A DNA stretch of 64,000 nucleotides from Longimicrobium sp. (GCF_036388275.1 NZ_DASVSF010000060.1:185836-249835); one strand, 5' to 3'; shown: positions 33,192 through 42,611, counted from the first letter of the stretch. Notes: generated from the letters alone by a model not told the origin. A program made the numbers and translations.

Positions 33192-34094
33192 ATGAACGGG
33201 ATGATCTTGGTCGCCGGGGGAACCGGTACGCTCGGAAGTCACTTGGTGCCCCTGCTGCGGGGCCGGGGCGCCCCGGTACGCGTGCTGACGCGCGACCCGG
33301 CCAAGGCGCGGCACCTGTTGCGCGACGGCGTGGAGGTGGTCGCGGGCGACGTGCGCGATCCCGGTTCGCTGGCGCGCGCCATCGACGGCGTGAGCACCGT
33401 GGTCTCGGCGGTCCACGGGTTCGTGGATTCCAGGAAGACGAGCCCGGAGGCGGTGGACTGGCTGGGGAACCGCAACCTGGTGCAGGCCGCGAAGAATGCC
33501 GGTGCCGGGCACGTCGTCATGCTCTCGGCCCTGGGCGCGGCGCCGGACCATCCCATGAGCCTGTACCGGATGAAGCATCGCGCGGAGGAGGAGCTGAAGG
33601 CCAGCGGCCTCGCGTGGACCATCATCCGGGCCAGCGCGTTCATGGAGATGTGGGCGAAGATGGTCGCCGAGCCGCTGCTGAAAACCGGGAAGACCACCAT
33701 CTTCGGACGCGGCCGCAATCCCATCAACTTCGTCTCGATCCACGACGTCGCGCGGTTCGTGGACCTGGCCATCGCCGATCCCTCCCTTCGCGGGCAGACG
33801 GTGGACGTGGGCGGGCCGGAGAACCTGACCTTCCGGCAGGTCGTGGAGATCGCCCAGCGGGAGACGGGCGCGCGCGGCACCGTGCGCCACGTTCCCCTGC
33901 CGATGATGCGCGCGCTCTCGGTGCTGATGAAGCCCGTCAACCCCGGGTTCGCCCGGCAGGTGCAGGCCGGCGTGGTGATGGACACGCACGACATGTCGTT
34001 CGATGGCGCCGCGCGAGGCCGCCGCTTCCCGTCGATCCCCCTGACGACCTACGCCGAGGTCGTCCGCCGCGACTTCCCCCGCCGGTCCCGCTGA
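33192..34094 (+). CDS. NAD(P)-binding (NmrA/atypical SDR) protein
   Basis: 300 residues. The Rossmann motif VAGGTGTLGSHLV lies at residues 7-19, followed by GDVRDPGSLARAIDGV as in atypical short-chain dehydrogenases/NmrA-like proteins. There is no canonical YxxxK pair in place. Such proteins act as sensors or as reductases on quinones and related substrates. The C-terminal part (PLPMMRALSVLMKPVNPGFA) resembles the substrate lobe of complex-I-assembly-like SDRs. Confidence 0.88.
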   Translation: MNGMILVAGGTGTLGSHLVPLLRGRGAPVRVLTRDPAKARHLLRDGVEVVAGDVRDPGSLARAIDGVSTVVSAVHGFVDSRKTSPEAVDWLGNRNLVQAAKNAGAGHVVMLSALGAAPDHPMSLYRMKHRAEEELKASGLAWTIIRASAFMEMWAKMVAEPLLKTGKTTIFGRGRNPINFVSIHDVARFVDLAIADPSLRGQTVDVGGPENLTFRQVVEIAQRETGARGTVRHVPLPMMRALSVLMKPVNPGFARQVQAGVVMDTHDMSFDGAARGRRFPSIPLTTYAEVVRRDFPRRSR

Positions 34095-34130
34095 TGCCCT
34101 TCGTGGGATGGCGCTGCCTCTGCTGATGCG

Positions 34131-34775
34131 ATGAATCCGCCGTCTCCGCCGACCCCCGCCGACTCCTTCGCCGGGATCCCCGACGGGCCGTGGAGCCGCA
34201 TCGCCGAAGAGGCGCGCGCCCGCGTGGCTGCCGCGGTGCCCGGCTACCGGCGCACCGCCCTGGTGGCCGCGCTCGCCGCGCTGGTGGCGCTCCCCTTTTC
34301 GCCGCCCATCGCGGTGGCCCTGGCCCTCCTGGCGGGGCTGTTCTACACAGTCGTCGTTCGCCCCGCCGCCACGGCGAGCCCGCAGGTGTTCATTGGCCGC
34401 GTGGTGGGGCGGCGGATGTGGCGAAAGGTGTGGGACGCCAACGAGGGAAGCCCCCACGCCGGCAACCGCGTGGAGATCGCCCACTTCGCCAAGTGGATGC
34501 TGGTCGTGGGCGTGGATGCGCGAGTGGAGCTCGCCCCAGCCGCCGCAACGGTCCAGGGCCAGGAGGTGCGTGAGATGGACTTCGCCGTGCCGCGCGAGCT
34601 GTTCACGAGCCTGGGCGACGGCGAGCGCATCGGGATGATCGTCACCCCCGCCAACGACCTCCTGGGATACGTGGCGTCACACGGCCGGCCGGTCTGGTTC
34701 GACGAGCCGGTGGACCAGTCGTGGAAGCGCGGCGGATACAAGGTCTTGGACGACCCCGAGGCCTGGCCCGAGTAG
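34131..34775 (+). CDS. Hypothetical membrane-anchored protein (214 aa)
   Basis: A Pro-rich N terminus is followed by two hydrophobic segments (TALVAALAALVALPF and IAVALALLAGLFYTVVV, about residues 42-80), then a soluble beta-rich domain (VEIAHFAKWMLVVGVDARVE, then IGMIVTPANDLLGYV). It starts 34 bases after the SDR stop. No family is recognised. Confidence 0.7.
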   Translation: MNPPSPPTPADSFAGIPDGPWSRIAEEARARVAAAVPGYRRTALVAALAALVALPFSPPIAVALALLAGLFYTVVVRPAATASPQVFIGRVVGRRMWRKVWDANEGSPHAGNRVEIAHFAKWMLVVGVDARVELAPAAATVQGQEVREMDFAVPRELFTSLGDGERIGMIVTPANDLLGYVASHGRPVWFDEPVDQSWKRGGYKVLDDPEAWPE

Positions 34776-34927
34776 CGGATGGATCCGGACGCGGGGCTTC
34801 TCCTGTAACGGCGGCCCGGATTCCGGGCGCTCGCCACGCCGCAAGCATTGAAGTTGAGAGTACCTCCGCGCTATCGTAGTGCAGCCACACTGGCTCACGC
34901 ACGCGACGCGACGCACCGGAGATCCCG

Positions 34928-37603
34928 TTGGCCGATTCCCACCACTCCACCCCGGGCACCGAAGCGGACGCCGCCGAGCCCCTGTCGGTGCCTTTTCGCG
35001 CGGTGGACGACGAGCGGCTGACGGAGATCTTTGCCAACGCCCCGGCGCTGATCGTCGTGGTCCGCGGGCCGGACCACGTGTTCGAGCTCGCCAATCCGCC
35101 CTACCTGCGCCTGCTGGGCCATCGCGACATCGTGGGCCGGCCCGTGCGCGATGCCGTTCCCGAGGTGGCGGAGGCGGGCTTTCTCGCCGTGCTGGACGAG
35201 GTGTACCACAGCGGCGAGCCCTTCGTGGGCATCGAGCTGCCCATGCAGATTCGCATCACGCCAGACGGCCCGGTCGAGGAGCGGTTCTTCAACTTCGTCT
35301 ACCAGCCGCTGCGCGACGGGGACGGGCGCGTGGACGGCATCCTGGGGCACGGCGTCGACATCACCGACCTGGTCGTCGCCCGCCGCATCGCCGAAGAGCA
35401 GGCGGCGGAGCTGGAAGTCTCGGCCGACGAGCTGAAGACGGCGGGTGTGCGCCTGGCGCAGGAGGCCCAGGAGCGCGAGCGCACGCTGGACCAGGCGCGC
35501 CGGCTGCAGCGGCTGACGGCGCTTCTGAACCAGGCGGTGAGCCCCGAGGCCGTGGCCGACGTGATCCTGGAGGGCGGGCTGGCCGCCACCGGCGCCGACG
35601 CCGCGTCGCTGGCCATGCTGCGCGCCGAGGCCCGGCAGTTCGAGATCGTGAGGACCGCCGGGTACGGCAAGGAGCTGGCGGAGCGCTACCGGACCTTTCC
35701 GCTGGAGCCGGGGCGCCCGGTGTCGGAGGCGGTGCTGCGGCGCGAAATCGTTTTGGTCGACTCGCCCGAGGCGTGGCGGAAGGGCTTTCCCACGGCCAGC
35801 GAAGACCTGGTGAAGCTGGGATACCAGGCGTTCGGGGCCGTCCCCGTGGCCAGCGGCGAGCGCACCATCGCCGTGCTGTCGTTCAGCTTTCGCGCGCCGC
35901 AGGAATTCGACGAGGCCACGCGCACCTTTCTGGCGACGCTGGGAGAGCAGTGCGGCCTGGCGCTGGAGCGCGCGCGACTTCACACGGCGGAGCTTCACAA
36001 CGCCGAGCGGCTGGCGGCGCTGCTGGAAACCATCCAGGACCCGTTCGCGGCCTTCGACCGCGAGCTGCGCTTCACCTACGTGAACCCGCAGGCCGAGCAG
36101 CTGCTGGGCAAGCCCGCCGCGGAGCTGATGGGGCGCCGGATGGACGAGATGTTCGCCGACGCGCACCAGTCGCCCATGTACGCGGGCATCCACCAGACCG
36201 TCCGCACGGGCGAGCCGACCCAGGTGGAGGGGTTCAGCCCGGTGATCGGGCGGTGGGTGGAGGCGCGCATCTACCCCGCGCCCGACGGCGTGTCGCTGGT
36301 GTTCCAGGACGTCACCGACCGCAGGCGCCGGGAAGATGCCGCGTCGCTGCTGGCCGAGGCCAGCCGCGCGCTCTCGGCGTCGCTGGACTACGCGACCACC
36401 CTGCGCGCCGTCGCCCAGGCCGCGGTGCCGGCGCTGGGAGACTGGTGCGCGGTGGACATCCTGGCCAACCCGGGCGCCGAGGGGCCGCCGGAGATGGAGC
36501 GCGTCGCCATCTTCCACCGCGATGCCACCAAGCTGGCGCTGGCCGAGGAGTTCACCTCGCTGTACCCCACCGACTGGTCGGGCGAGCAGGGGAGCGCGGG
36601 GGTGCTCAAGACCGGCACGCCCATGATGGTGCCCCGCATTTCCGACGAGATGCTGGTGGCCGGGGCCCGCGACGCGGAGCACCTGGCCATGATGCGGCTG
36701 CTGCAGTTCTGCGCCGTCATCACCGTGCCGCTGGTGGCGCGGGGCCGCACCGTGGGCGTGCTCACCCTGTGCATGACCGAATCTGGCCGCGGCTACGACG
36801 AGGCGGACCTGCGCGTGGCCGAAGACCTGGCGCACCGGGCGGCCATCGCCGTCGACAACGCGCGCCTCTTTCGCGACGCCGAGCGCGCCCGCGCCGAGGC
36901 CGAGGCGGCCAACCTGGCCAAGAGCGAGTTCCTGGCCGTAATGAGCCACGAGCTGCGCACTCCGCTGAACGCCATCGGGGGCTACACCGAGCTGCTGGCG
37001 ATGGGCATCCGCGGGGCGGTGACGCCGGAGCAGGCGACGGACCTGGAGCGCATCCGTCGCAGCCAGCAGCACCTGCTGGGCTTGATCAACGAGGTGCTCA
37101 ACTACGCCAAGCTGGAAACGGGCATCGTCCGCTTCGACATCGGCGACGTGGACGTGCCCGGCGCCGTGGGCGAGGTGGAGTCGCTCGTCCTGCCGCAGGC
37201 CCAGGCCAGGCGCCATTCGCTGGTGTCGGACTGCGACGCGGGCGTCGTCGTGCGTGCCGACCCCGAAAAGCTGCGGCAGATCCTGCTGAACGTGGTTTCC
37301 AACGCGGTGCGCTTCACGCCCGAGGGCGGGCGGATCACCATCGGCGCACGCACCCGCGGCGATTCCGTCGCGGAGATCACCGTCACCGACACGGGCATCG
37401 GCATTCCGGAAGACAAGCTGGAGGCCATCTTCGAGCCCTTCGTGCAGGTGGGGCGCGGCCTGAACACCCCCGGCGAGGGGACGGGGCTGGGCTTGGCCAT
37501 CAGCCGCGACCTGGCGCGCGGCATGGGCGGCGACCTGGTGGCCCGGAGCACGCCGGGGGAGGGAAGCGTGTTCACCCTCACCCTTCCCTCCGGCGGCGCC
37601 TGA
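34928..37603 (+). CDS. Sensor histidine kinase with PAS-GAF-PAS-GAF sensing part
   Basis: 891 residues from a TTG start with GGAG upstream. Order of domains: PAS (about 35-150), a coiled coil (155-195), GAF (200-355), PAS (365-465), GAF (475-645), HisKA with phosphoacceptor His674 (MSHELRTPLN), and an HATPase with N-box NVVSNAVRF, G1 DTGIGIP and G2 GTGLGLAI. There is no membrane segment, so it is a soluble sensor of a small molecule or redox/light cue. No response regulator is adjacent, so it is an orphan kinase here. Confidence 0.93.
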   Translation: MADSHHSTPGTEADAAEPLSVPFRAVDDERLTEIFANAPALIVVVRGPDHVFELANPPYLRLLGHRDIVGRPVRDAVPEVAEAGFLAVLDEVYHSGEPFVGIELPMQIRITPDGPVEERFFNFVYQPLRDGDGRVDGILGHGVDITDLVVARRIAEEQAAELEVSADELKTAGVRLAQEAQERERTLDQARRLQRLTALLNQAVSPEAVADVILEGGLAATGADAASLAMLRAEARQFEIVRTAGYGKELAERYRTFPLEPGRPVSEAVLRREIVLVDSPEAWRKGFPTASEDLVKLGYQAFGAVPVASGERTIAVLSFSFRAPQEFDEATRTFLATLGEQCGLALERARLHTAELHNAERLAALLETIQDPFAAFDRELRFTYVNPQAEQLLGKPAAELMGRRMDEMFADAHQSPMYAGIHQTVRTGEPTQVEGFSPVIGRWVEARIYPAPDGVSLVFQDVTDRRRREDAASLLAEASRALSASLDYATTLRAVAQAAVPALGDWCAVDILANPGAEGPPEMERVAIFHRDATKLALAEEFTSLYPTDWSGEQGSAGVLKTGTPMMVPRISDEMLVAGARDAEHLAMMRLLQFCAVITVPLVARGRTVGVLTLCMTESGRGYDEADLRVAEDLAHRAAIAVDNARLFRDAERARAEAEAANLAKSEFLAVMSHELRTPLNAIGGYTELLAMGIRGAVTPEQATDLERIRRSQQHLLGLINEVLNYAKLETGIVRFDIGDVDVPGAVGEVESLVLPQAQARRHSLVSDCDAGVVVRADPEKLRQILLNVVSNAVRFTPEGGRITIGARTRGDSVAEITVTDTGIGIPEDKLEAIFEPFVQVGRGLNTPGEGTGLGLAISRDLARGMGGDLVARSTPGEGSVFTLTLPSGGA

Positions 37604-37669
37604 CGCGGCCGCCCGGCCGTCCCCGGATTCATCTCACCGGATCACCTTTTGAGCGAAGGGCGCCCTACA

Positions 37670-39505
37670 ATGGAACTGCAGGAACGCATCGGCGCCTGGC
37701 CCGTTCCGGACGGCTGCTTCTTCCGCGTGTGGGCGCCCCATGCGCAGGGCGTGCGCGTGCTGGTGCAGGAGGGGCCGTCGACGTGGACGGACGGGCAGAC
37801 GGTGATGGAGCAGGACCTGGAGCAGGCGGACGGCTACTGGAGCGGCACGGTGCCGGGGGTGCAGCCGGGGCAGCTGTACCGCTACCGCATCGTCGGTCCC
37901 GGGGGCAAGGTGATGGAGCACCTGGACCCCGCGGCGCGCGACGTGATCAGCTCGCAGCTGACGAGGGACGATCCCACGGTTCCGAACGCCTCCATCGTCG
38001 TGGACAATACGCCGTATCCATGGGCAGAGTTTTCCCCGCCGCGCTTCGAGAACTTCATCATCTACCAGCTGCACGTGGGCACCTTCGCAGGTCGCGGCGA
38101 CGGTCTGAACACGGATCGGCCCGGGTTCGAGGAGCTGGAAAGCAAGCTGCCGTACATCCGCGAGCTGGGCTTCAGCTGCATCCAGCCGCTGCCGATCCAG
38201 GAGTTCCAGGCAGACCGGTCGTGGGGCTACAACCCGGCCTCGTTCTTTGCGCCCGAGTCGTCGTACGGGCATCCCGCGGCGCTGAAGCACTTCGTGGACG
38301 CCGCGCACCAGCAGGGGCTGGCCGTGATCTTCGACGTCGTCTACAACCACGCCGGCCCGGGCGACAGCGTGCTCTGGCAGTACGACGGCTACGCCAACGT
38401 CGAGGTGGTGGACGGCAAGGAGGTGCCGGGGGGCGGCATCTACTTCGAGGGCGGTATGGAGACGCACTGGGGGCGCGGGCCCGCGTGGCACAAGCCGGAG
38501 GTGCGGGACTACTTCTACCAGAACGCCCGGATGTACCTGGAGGAGTACGCGGCCGACGGGCTGCGCTTCGACGTGACCACGCAGATCGACGGCAACCACC
38601 TGAGGGTCGTGATCGACCGGCTTCGCGCCGACTTCCCGGACCGCTACTTCATCGCCGAGCACCTTCCCGACCACCCGTGGATCGTGGACACGGGCCGCTT
38701 CTGCGCCACGTGGGACGCGGATGCGCACCACGAGTGCCAGCGGGCGCTGGTGGGGCAGGACCCGGTGAACAAGGTGAAGGGGTTCCTGGGGTGGAACGGC
38801 TACCAGGAAAGCTGGAACCTGGTGAAGTACACCATGGGTTCGCACGACGACATCGGCGACGACCGCAACGGCAACGCCAAGGACGGACTGACGAACTGGG
38901 ACGGCCGCCACCGCTACCTGGTGGACCAGCTGGGCGGGCGCGGCGACTGGACGGCGCGCGCCAAGTGCCGCCTGGCGTGGGCGCTGAACGTGGCGATGGC
39001 CGGCACGCCGATGATGTTCATGGGCTCCGAGTGCATGCAGGGCGCGCCCAACGTGGCCTGGGGATACTGGCACGATGGCAGCGACGCCAACGGCGACCAT
39101 CGCTTCAACTGGAGCATCGCCGGCGACGACATCGCCATGGAGATGCGCCGGCTGGTGGCGGAGTGCAACGGGGTGCGCTGGCAGAACCCCGCGCTGCGGG
39201 CGGGATCGCTGGCCGTTCCGCACGAGGACCACACCAACCAGGTGCTCGGCTTCGTCCGCCAGCTCGACGATGGCGTGGTGCTGACGGTGGTGAACCTGGG
39301 CGAGCAGAACTTCGGCGGCCACGGCTACGGCGTGCACACCGGCGGGCACCACGGCCAGTGGACGCAGATCATGTGTACTCAGGACGCGCGGTTCGGCGGA
39401 TGGGATGGCGCGGGCAACGCCTGGTACGAGCCCTGGACCCAAGGGGACGGGCGCGTCTACATCAGCCTCCCCAAGTGGAGCGTGGTGATGCTGCGCCGGA
39501 AGTGA
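37670..39505 (+). CDS. GH13 alpha-amylase-family enzyme (branching enzyme/trehalohydrolase-like)
   Basis: 611 residues. An N-terminal CBM48-like sandwich (FFRVWAPHAQGVRVLV) precedes the barrel. The catalytic residues can be read: Asp in DGLRFDVTT (nucleophile), Glu in FIAEHLPD (acid/base) and the HD pair in GSHDDIGDD. The C-terminal beta domain follows. The barrel's HVGTF and QEFQADRSWGYNP resemble both glycogen-branching enzymes and malto-oligosyltrehalose trehalohydrolases, so the product is uncertain. The ATG at 37670 is preferred to the TTG at 37649. No other glycogen or trehalose gene is adjacent. Confidence 0.85.
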   Translation: MELQERIGAWPVPDGCFFRVWAPHAQGVRVLVQEGPSTWTDGQTVMEQDLEQADGYWSGTVPGVQPGQLYRYRIVGPGGKVMEHLDPAARDVISSQLTRDDPTVPNASIVVDNTPYPWAEFSPPRFENFIIYQLHVGTFAGRGDGLNTDRPGFEELESKLPYIRELGFSCIQPLPIQEFQADRSWGYNPASFFAPESSYGHPAALKHFVDAAHQQGLAVIFDVVYNHAGPGDSVLWQYDGYANVEVVDGKEVPGGGIYFEGGMETHWGRGPAWHKPEVRDYFYQNARMYLEEYAADGLRFDVTTQIDGNHLRVVIDRLRADFPDRYFIAEHLPDHPWIVDTGRFCATWDADAHHECQRALVGQDPVNKVKGFLGWNGYQESWNLVKYTMGSHDDIGDDRNGNAKDGLTNWDGRHRYLVDQLGGRGDWTARAKCRLAWALNVAMAGTPMMFMGSECMQGAPNVAWGYWHDGSDANGDHRFNWSIAGDDIAMEMRRLVAECNGVRWQNPALRAGSLAVPHEDHTNQVLGFVRQLDDGVVLTVVNLGEQNFGGHGYGVHTGGHHGQWTQIMCTQDARFGGWDGAGNAWYEPWTQGDGRVYISLPKWSVVMLRRK

Positions 39506-39522
39506 CGAACGGCGAGCGCAGG

Positions 39523-39600
39523 GTGTCATCCCGATGGAGCGGCCACGGTGAACCTGCCCGCACACCGAAGATAGCAGCGACTGAGGGATCCGCCACACAC
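39523..39600 (+). repeat. Dispersed repeat family D, copy 2
   Basis: GTCATCCCGATGGAGCGGCC at its start and CTGAGGGATCCGCCACAC at its end. It lies just after the GH13 stop. Confidence 0.8.
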
Positions 39601-39722
39601 CTGCGTACCTGCTCGCCAGCAGCGGAAACACCGATTCGAGATCGCTTGGGTGATGCAGTGAGATTGGCTGCCCAGGGCGGCTCCTGGCTGACTTACGACG
39701 GGGCTGGCGTAGCGCTCGCCCC

Positions 39723-39751
39723 TTGAATTCGTACGCCTCTAGGCGTACATT
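39723..39751 (+). promoter_or_regulatory. Promoter-operator of the MqsR/MqsA-like pair
   Basis: -35-like TTGAAT (39723-39728) and -10-like TACATT (39746-39751) are 17 bases apart. The spacer holds a perfect palindrome, GTACGCCT-CT-AGGCGTAC (39731-39748), followed by a strong GGGAGG ribosome site at 39753-39758. A repressor on the palindrome would cover the promoter. If this -10 is used the leader is very short. Confidence 0.6.
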
Positions 39752-39763
39752 CGGGAGGCGGAG

Positions 39764-40063
39764 ATGAGCTTGGAAGCATACCGGAGCCTGCTCGTGGAGA
39801 AGCTGGCTTCCGGCGAGTTCTCGCATGAGCCTCGCGAGGCGATGGAAGAGAAGAACCTGCTCGCGGTGGGTGATGTCAGCGCAGCGATCGTGGTGAAACT
39901 TCTTCGGAGGTGTACGCCCCAGCAGTATGCGACGGGGCAGCATCACAAGCTGCCGAGGGTGGTTGTCCACGTTTTCCGGCCGGTAGATGTTGACGGCGCC
40001 GGGTGGTACATCAAGGCTTATTTCCTCAGGGGTGGCGCCACGTTCATTTCAGTGCACAGGTAG
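39764..40063 (+). CDS. MqsR-like toxin (putative)
   Basis: 99 residues. The N-terminal helix (YRSLLVEKLASGEFS), the middle helix (VGDVSAAIVVKLLRRCTPQQY) and the closing strands (VVVHVFRPVDVDGAGWYIKAY, then ATFISVHR) follow the plan of the mRNA interferase MqsR (its DVYRP and YLK strands). MqsR cuts GCU in single-stranded mRNA. The match is by pattern, not search. Toxin-first order with a zinc-binding second gene is the MqsRA arrangement. Confidence 0.6.
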   Translation: MSLEAYRSLLVEKLASGEFSHEPREAMEEKNLLAVGDVSAAIVVKLLRRCTPQQYATGQHHKLPRVVVHVFRPVDVDGAGWYIKAYFLRGGATFISVHR

Positions 40064-40069
40064 TGCGTC

Positions 40070-40669
40070 ATGCGAATCCTGAAGAGCGGCGATCTCCTGG
40101 AGGCGATCTGCGAACGGTGCGAGGAACTGGTGGAGGGAACCTACCAGTACCGGCCGTTCCCCCTGGAAAAATTAGGGGTCGTGGTCCCGAACGTCCTCGT
40201 CGGAGTCTGTGGAACATGTGGCGAGATCGTGTCGCTCCCCGCACAGTCCACCCCTCGCCTGAAGGAAGCCAGGGAGCGGCAGATGGAAAAGGTGCCGCTC
40301 CGGTTTTCCCGGGAGCTGGAGGACGTGCTGGGGCTGGTGTCCGCGTCGCTGGCCGCCCCGATGACGGCAGTTACGGGAATGCTGGTGCGCTACTATCTGG
40401 AGATTGCCCGCCGTGATCCCGGGCTGCGAAGGCGGATCGTCAGGGCCCTTGAGAATCCCATTCTGAAGCAACCCCGGGATGCGCGCGCCGCGGTGAGCGT
40501 AAACGCGGATTCACTGGGCGTCGTCGAGCAGCAGATGGCTGAAGCGGGGGTGCTTAACCGCTCGGATCTCTTTCGGGGGATGCTAATGGTGGCGGGGGAA
40601 GACGTCCTGGACAATCGGGCGCCCAAGCGGCGCGAGACTCTGATGGAGTTGGCGGCTGTAACGGCGTAG
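40070..40669 (+). CDS. MqsA-like zinc antitoxin (putative)
   Basis: 199 residues. Two CxxC pairs near the N terminus (CERC around residue 14 and CGTC around residue 47) would hold zinc, as in MqsA. The middle part (LRFSRELEDVLGLVSASLAAP) is helical and could be ribbon-helix-helix-like; I do not see a clear C-terminal HTH as in MqsA. The gene starts 7 bases after the toxin. The palindrome upstream of the pair suggests that this protein represses the operon. The final ~70 residues are an unassigned helical region. Confidence 0.6.
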   Translation: MRILKSGDLLEAICERCEELVEGTYQYRPFPLEKLGVVVPNVLVGVCGTCGEIVSLPAQSTPRLKEARERQMEKVPLRFSRELEDVLGLVSASLAAPMTAVTGMLVRYYLEIARRDPGLRRRIVRALENPILKQPRDARAAVSVNADSLGVVEQQMAEAGVLNRSDLFRGMLMVAGEDVLDNRAPKRRETLMELAAVTA

Positions 40670-41125
40670 TGCCTGCCGCCTACCGTCTCCATCATCTCAC
40701 CCGTGCCCCTGACCCGATCACCGAGGCGCGTCCGTGCCAGTTTTCGTCCACCTGACCCCGCATCGCAACGTGACGGCCATCCGCCGCGGCTGCGGTGCGT
40801 CTCGCGGGCTGTGTGGCGGATCCCTCAGTCGCTGCGGCCTTTCGTGCAGACGTCAGGGTTCCGGGGGCCGCTCCATCGGGATGACAGTCGTGCTTCGGCA
40901 CGTGAGGCTGGAAGGCCTGCTTTGCGCGCCTTCGCGAGCGGCGGAACGGGGAACGCTGACTGTTCGCTCCTTCGGTTCGCGGTTTGCATCATGGGATAGT
41001 GGGCGCGCCGCGCACTACTGCCAGGCGAGGGCACGGCCGTTGGCGCCATCCCCGCACGGCCTGCCTCGACCGGGCAGACCGGAGCGGGTGCAGGCGGACA
41101 TCACTTGACATAACGGCAAGGAACG
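40670..41125. other. 455-base gap with a repeat
   Basis: Contains family D copy 3 and no supportable gene. Several short open frames here have no ribosome sites and no protein-like character. Confidence 0.6.
40810..40887 (-). repeat. Dispersed repeat family D, copy 3
   Basis: Inverted copy: GTGTGGCGGATCCCTCAGTC at its left and CCATCGGGATGAC at its right. Confidence 0.8.
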
Positions 41126-41560
41126 ATGCAGCACTCCGAGGACGAAGGACGCGAGACAGACGGCGGCAAGCGGCGGCCGATGCTCGCGGGGGTGGAGGTG
41201 CGCGAGGAGGACCTCGAGCCCATCAAGGGTCTCGAGGTGGCTACCCTGGTGGTGCGGGTGGCATCCATGGTGGTGCTGCTGCTGGCGCTCTTCCAGTTCG
41301 GATACTGGTGGTTCGACCGGCCGCCGGGCGGGGTGGGCATGGGGCTGATCATCGGCGACACCATCCGCCTGATCGTGTTCGCCGCGCTGCTGTGGGCGGG
41401 CGCCGACCTGGCCGGGGTGATGATCAAGACCCACTACGACATCCGTGCCTCGCGCATCCTGATGGCGCGGCAGACGTACATGATGAAGCAGATGGGCGTT
41501 GCCAAGGGCGCGCTTCCCCCCGAAGAGGCGGGCCATCGCCGCGCCGACGATGCGGACTAG
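41126..41560 (+). CDS. Small membrane protein (144 aa) coupled to the GH6 gene
   Basis: Two hydrophobic segments (about residues 38-60 and 72-96) separated by a short loop (WWFDRPPGG), with charged ends. The second segment ends in WAGADLAGVMIKTHYDIRAS. It overlaps the start of the GH6 gene by 11 bases in another frame, so the pair forms one operon. Function unknown. Confidence 0.75.
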   Translation: MQHSEDEGRETDGGKRRPMLAGVEVREEDLEPIKGLEVATLVVRVASMVVLLLALFQFGYWWFDRPPGGVGMGLIIGDTIRLIVFAALLWAGADLAGVMIKTHYDIRASRILMARQTYMMKQMGVAKGALPPEEAGHRRADDAD

Positions 41561-42611
41561 CGGTACCCTGCCTTCCCCGCCGGACTCCGCTCCGGCGGTA
41601 CCCGCGCCCGCCTTCGCCCCGGCCCTCCGGCGCGCGCCGGGATGGCGCGTGCTGCCGCTCCTGGTGCTGGTGGCGGGGCTGGTGCTGTGGGCGTCGTCCA
41701 GCACGGGGCAGGCGGCCAACCCCTTCCGCGGACAGCGGCTGTACGTCGATCCGGCCTCGCTCGCGCGGCGGCAGGCGGCTGCCTGGCAGCGCTCGCGCCC
41801 GGCAGACGCCGCGCACATGATGCGCATCGCCAACCAGCCGCAGGCCATCTGGGTGGGCGACTGGGTACCCAACATCCGCGCCGAGGTGGACCGCCTGGTC
41901 ACGCAGATCAGCGCGGCCGGGGCGCTGCCGGTGCTGGTGGCGTACAACATCCCCAACCGCGACTGCGGGCTGCACTCCAGGGGCGGCGCGCGCAGCGGCG
42001 ACGGCTATCGCCGCTGGGCCCAGGACTTTGCGCGGGGGCTGCGCGGCCGGCGCGCGGTGGTGATCCTGGAGCCGGATGCGCTCCCCTCGATGGACTGCCT
42101 GCCCGTGCGGTTGAAGGACGAGCGCATGGCGCTGATGCGCGAGGCGGTGCAGACGATGACGGCCGGCGGCGCGGCCGTGTACATCGACGCGGGCAACGCC
42201 AACTGGCGGCAGCCCGGCGACATGGCCGCGCTGCTGCGGGGCGCGGGCATCGACCGGGCGCAGGGGTTCGCGCTGAACGTTTCCAACTTCCACAACGTGC
42301 AGGTGAACCTGACGTACGGCGAGCGGCTGAGCCGGCTTGTGGGCGGCAAGCACTTCATCATCGACACCAGCCGCAACGGCCGCGGCACGCCCGTGGTGCC
42401 CGAGTGGTGCAACGCGCGCAACCAGGCGCTGGGCCGCGCGCCCACCACCAACACCGGCCACCCCCTGGCCGACGCGTTTCTGTGGGTGAAGATGCCCGGC
42501 CAGTCCGACGGCAACTGCAACGGCGGCCCGCGGGCCGGCGCCTGGTGGCCGGACTACGCGCTGGAACTGAGCCGCGCCGCCGAGGCGCTGGGAAGCATGC
42601 TGCCGCGCTGA
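41550..42611 (+). CDS. GH6 family beta-glucanase, membrane-anchored
   Basis: 353 residues. Inverting beta-1,4-glucanase/cellobiohydrolase of family GH6. A single N-terminal membrane helix (VLPLLVLVAGLVLW, about residues 35-50) may act as an uncleaved signal anchor. Family signatures follow: VYNIPNRDC-like YNIPNRDCG with a catalytic-loop region SGDGYRRW, VVILEPDALP (conserved Asp), DTSRNG, and WVKMPGQSDG near the C terminus. No cellulose-binding module is attached. It would act on cellulose or related glucan in the periplasm or at the surface. Confidence 0.9.
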   Translation: MRTSGTLPSPPDSAPAVPAPAFAPALRRAPGWRVLPLLVLVAGLVLWASSSTGQAANPFRGQRLYVDPASLARRQAAAWQRSRPADAAHMMRIANQPQAIWVGDWVPNIRAEVDRLVTQISAAGALPVLVAYNIPNRDCGLHSRGGARSGDGYRRWAQDFARGLRGRRAVVILEPDALPSMDCLPVRLKDERMALMREAVQTMTAGGAAVYIDAGNANWRQPGDMAALLRGAGIDRAQGFALNVSNFHNVQVNLTYGERLSRLVGGKHFIIDTSRNGRGTPVVPEWCNARNQALGRAPTTNTGHPLADAFLWVKMPGQSDGNCNGGPRAGAWWPDYALELSRAAEALGSMLPR

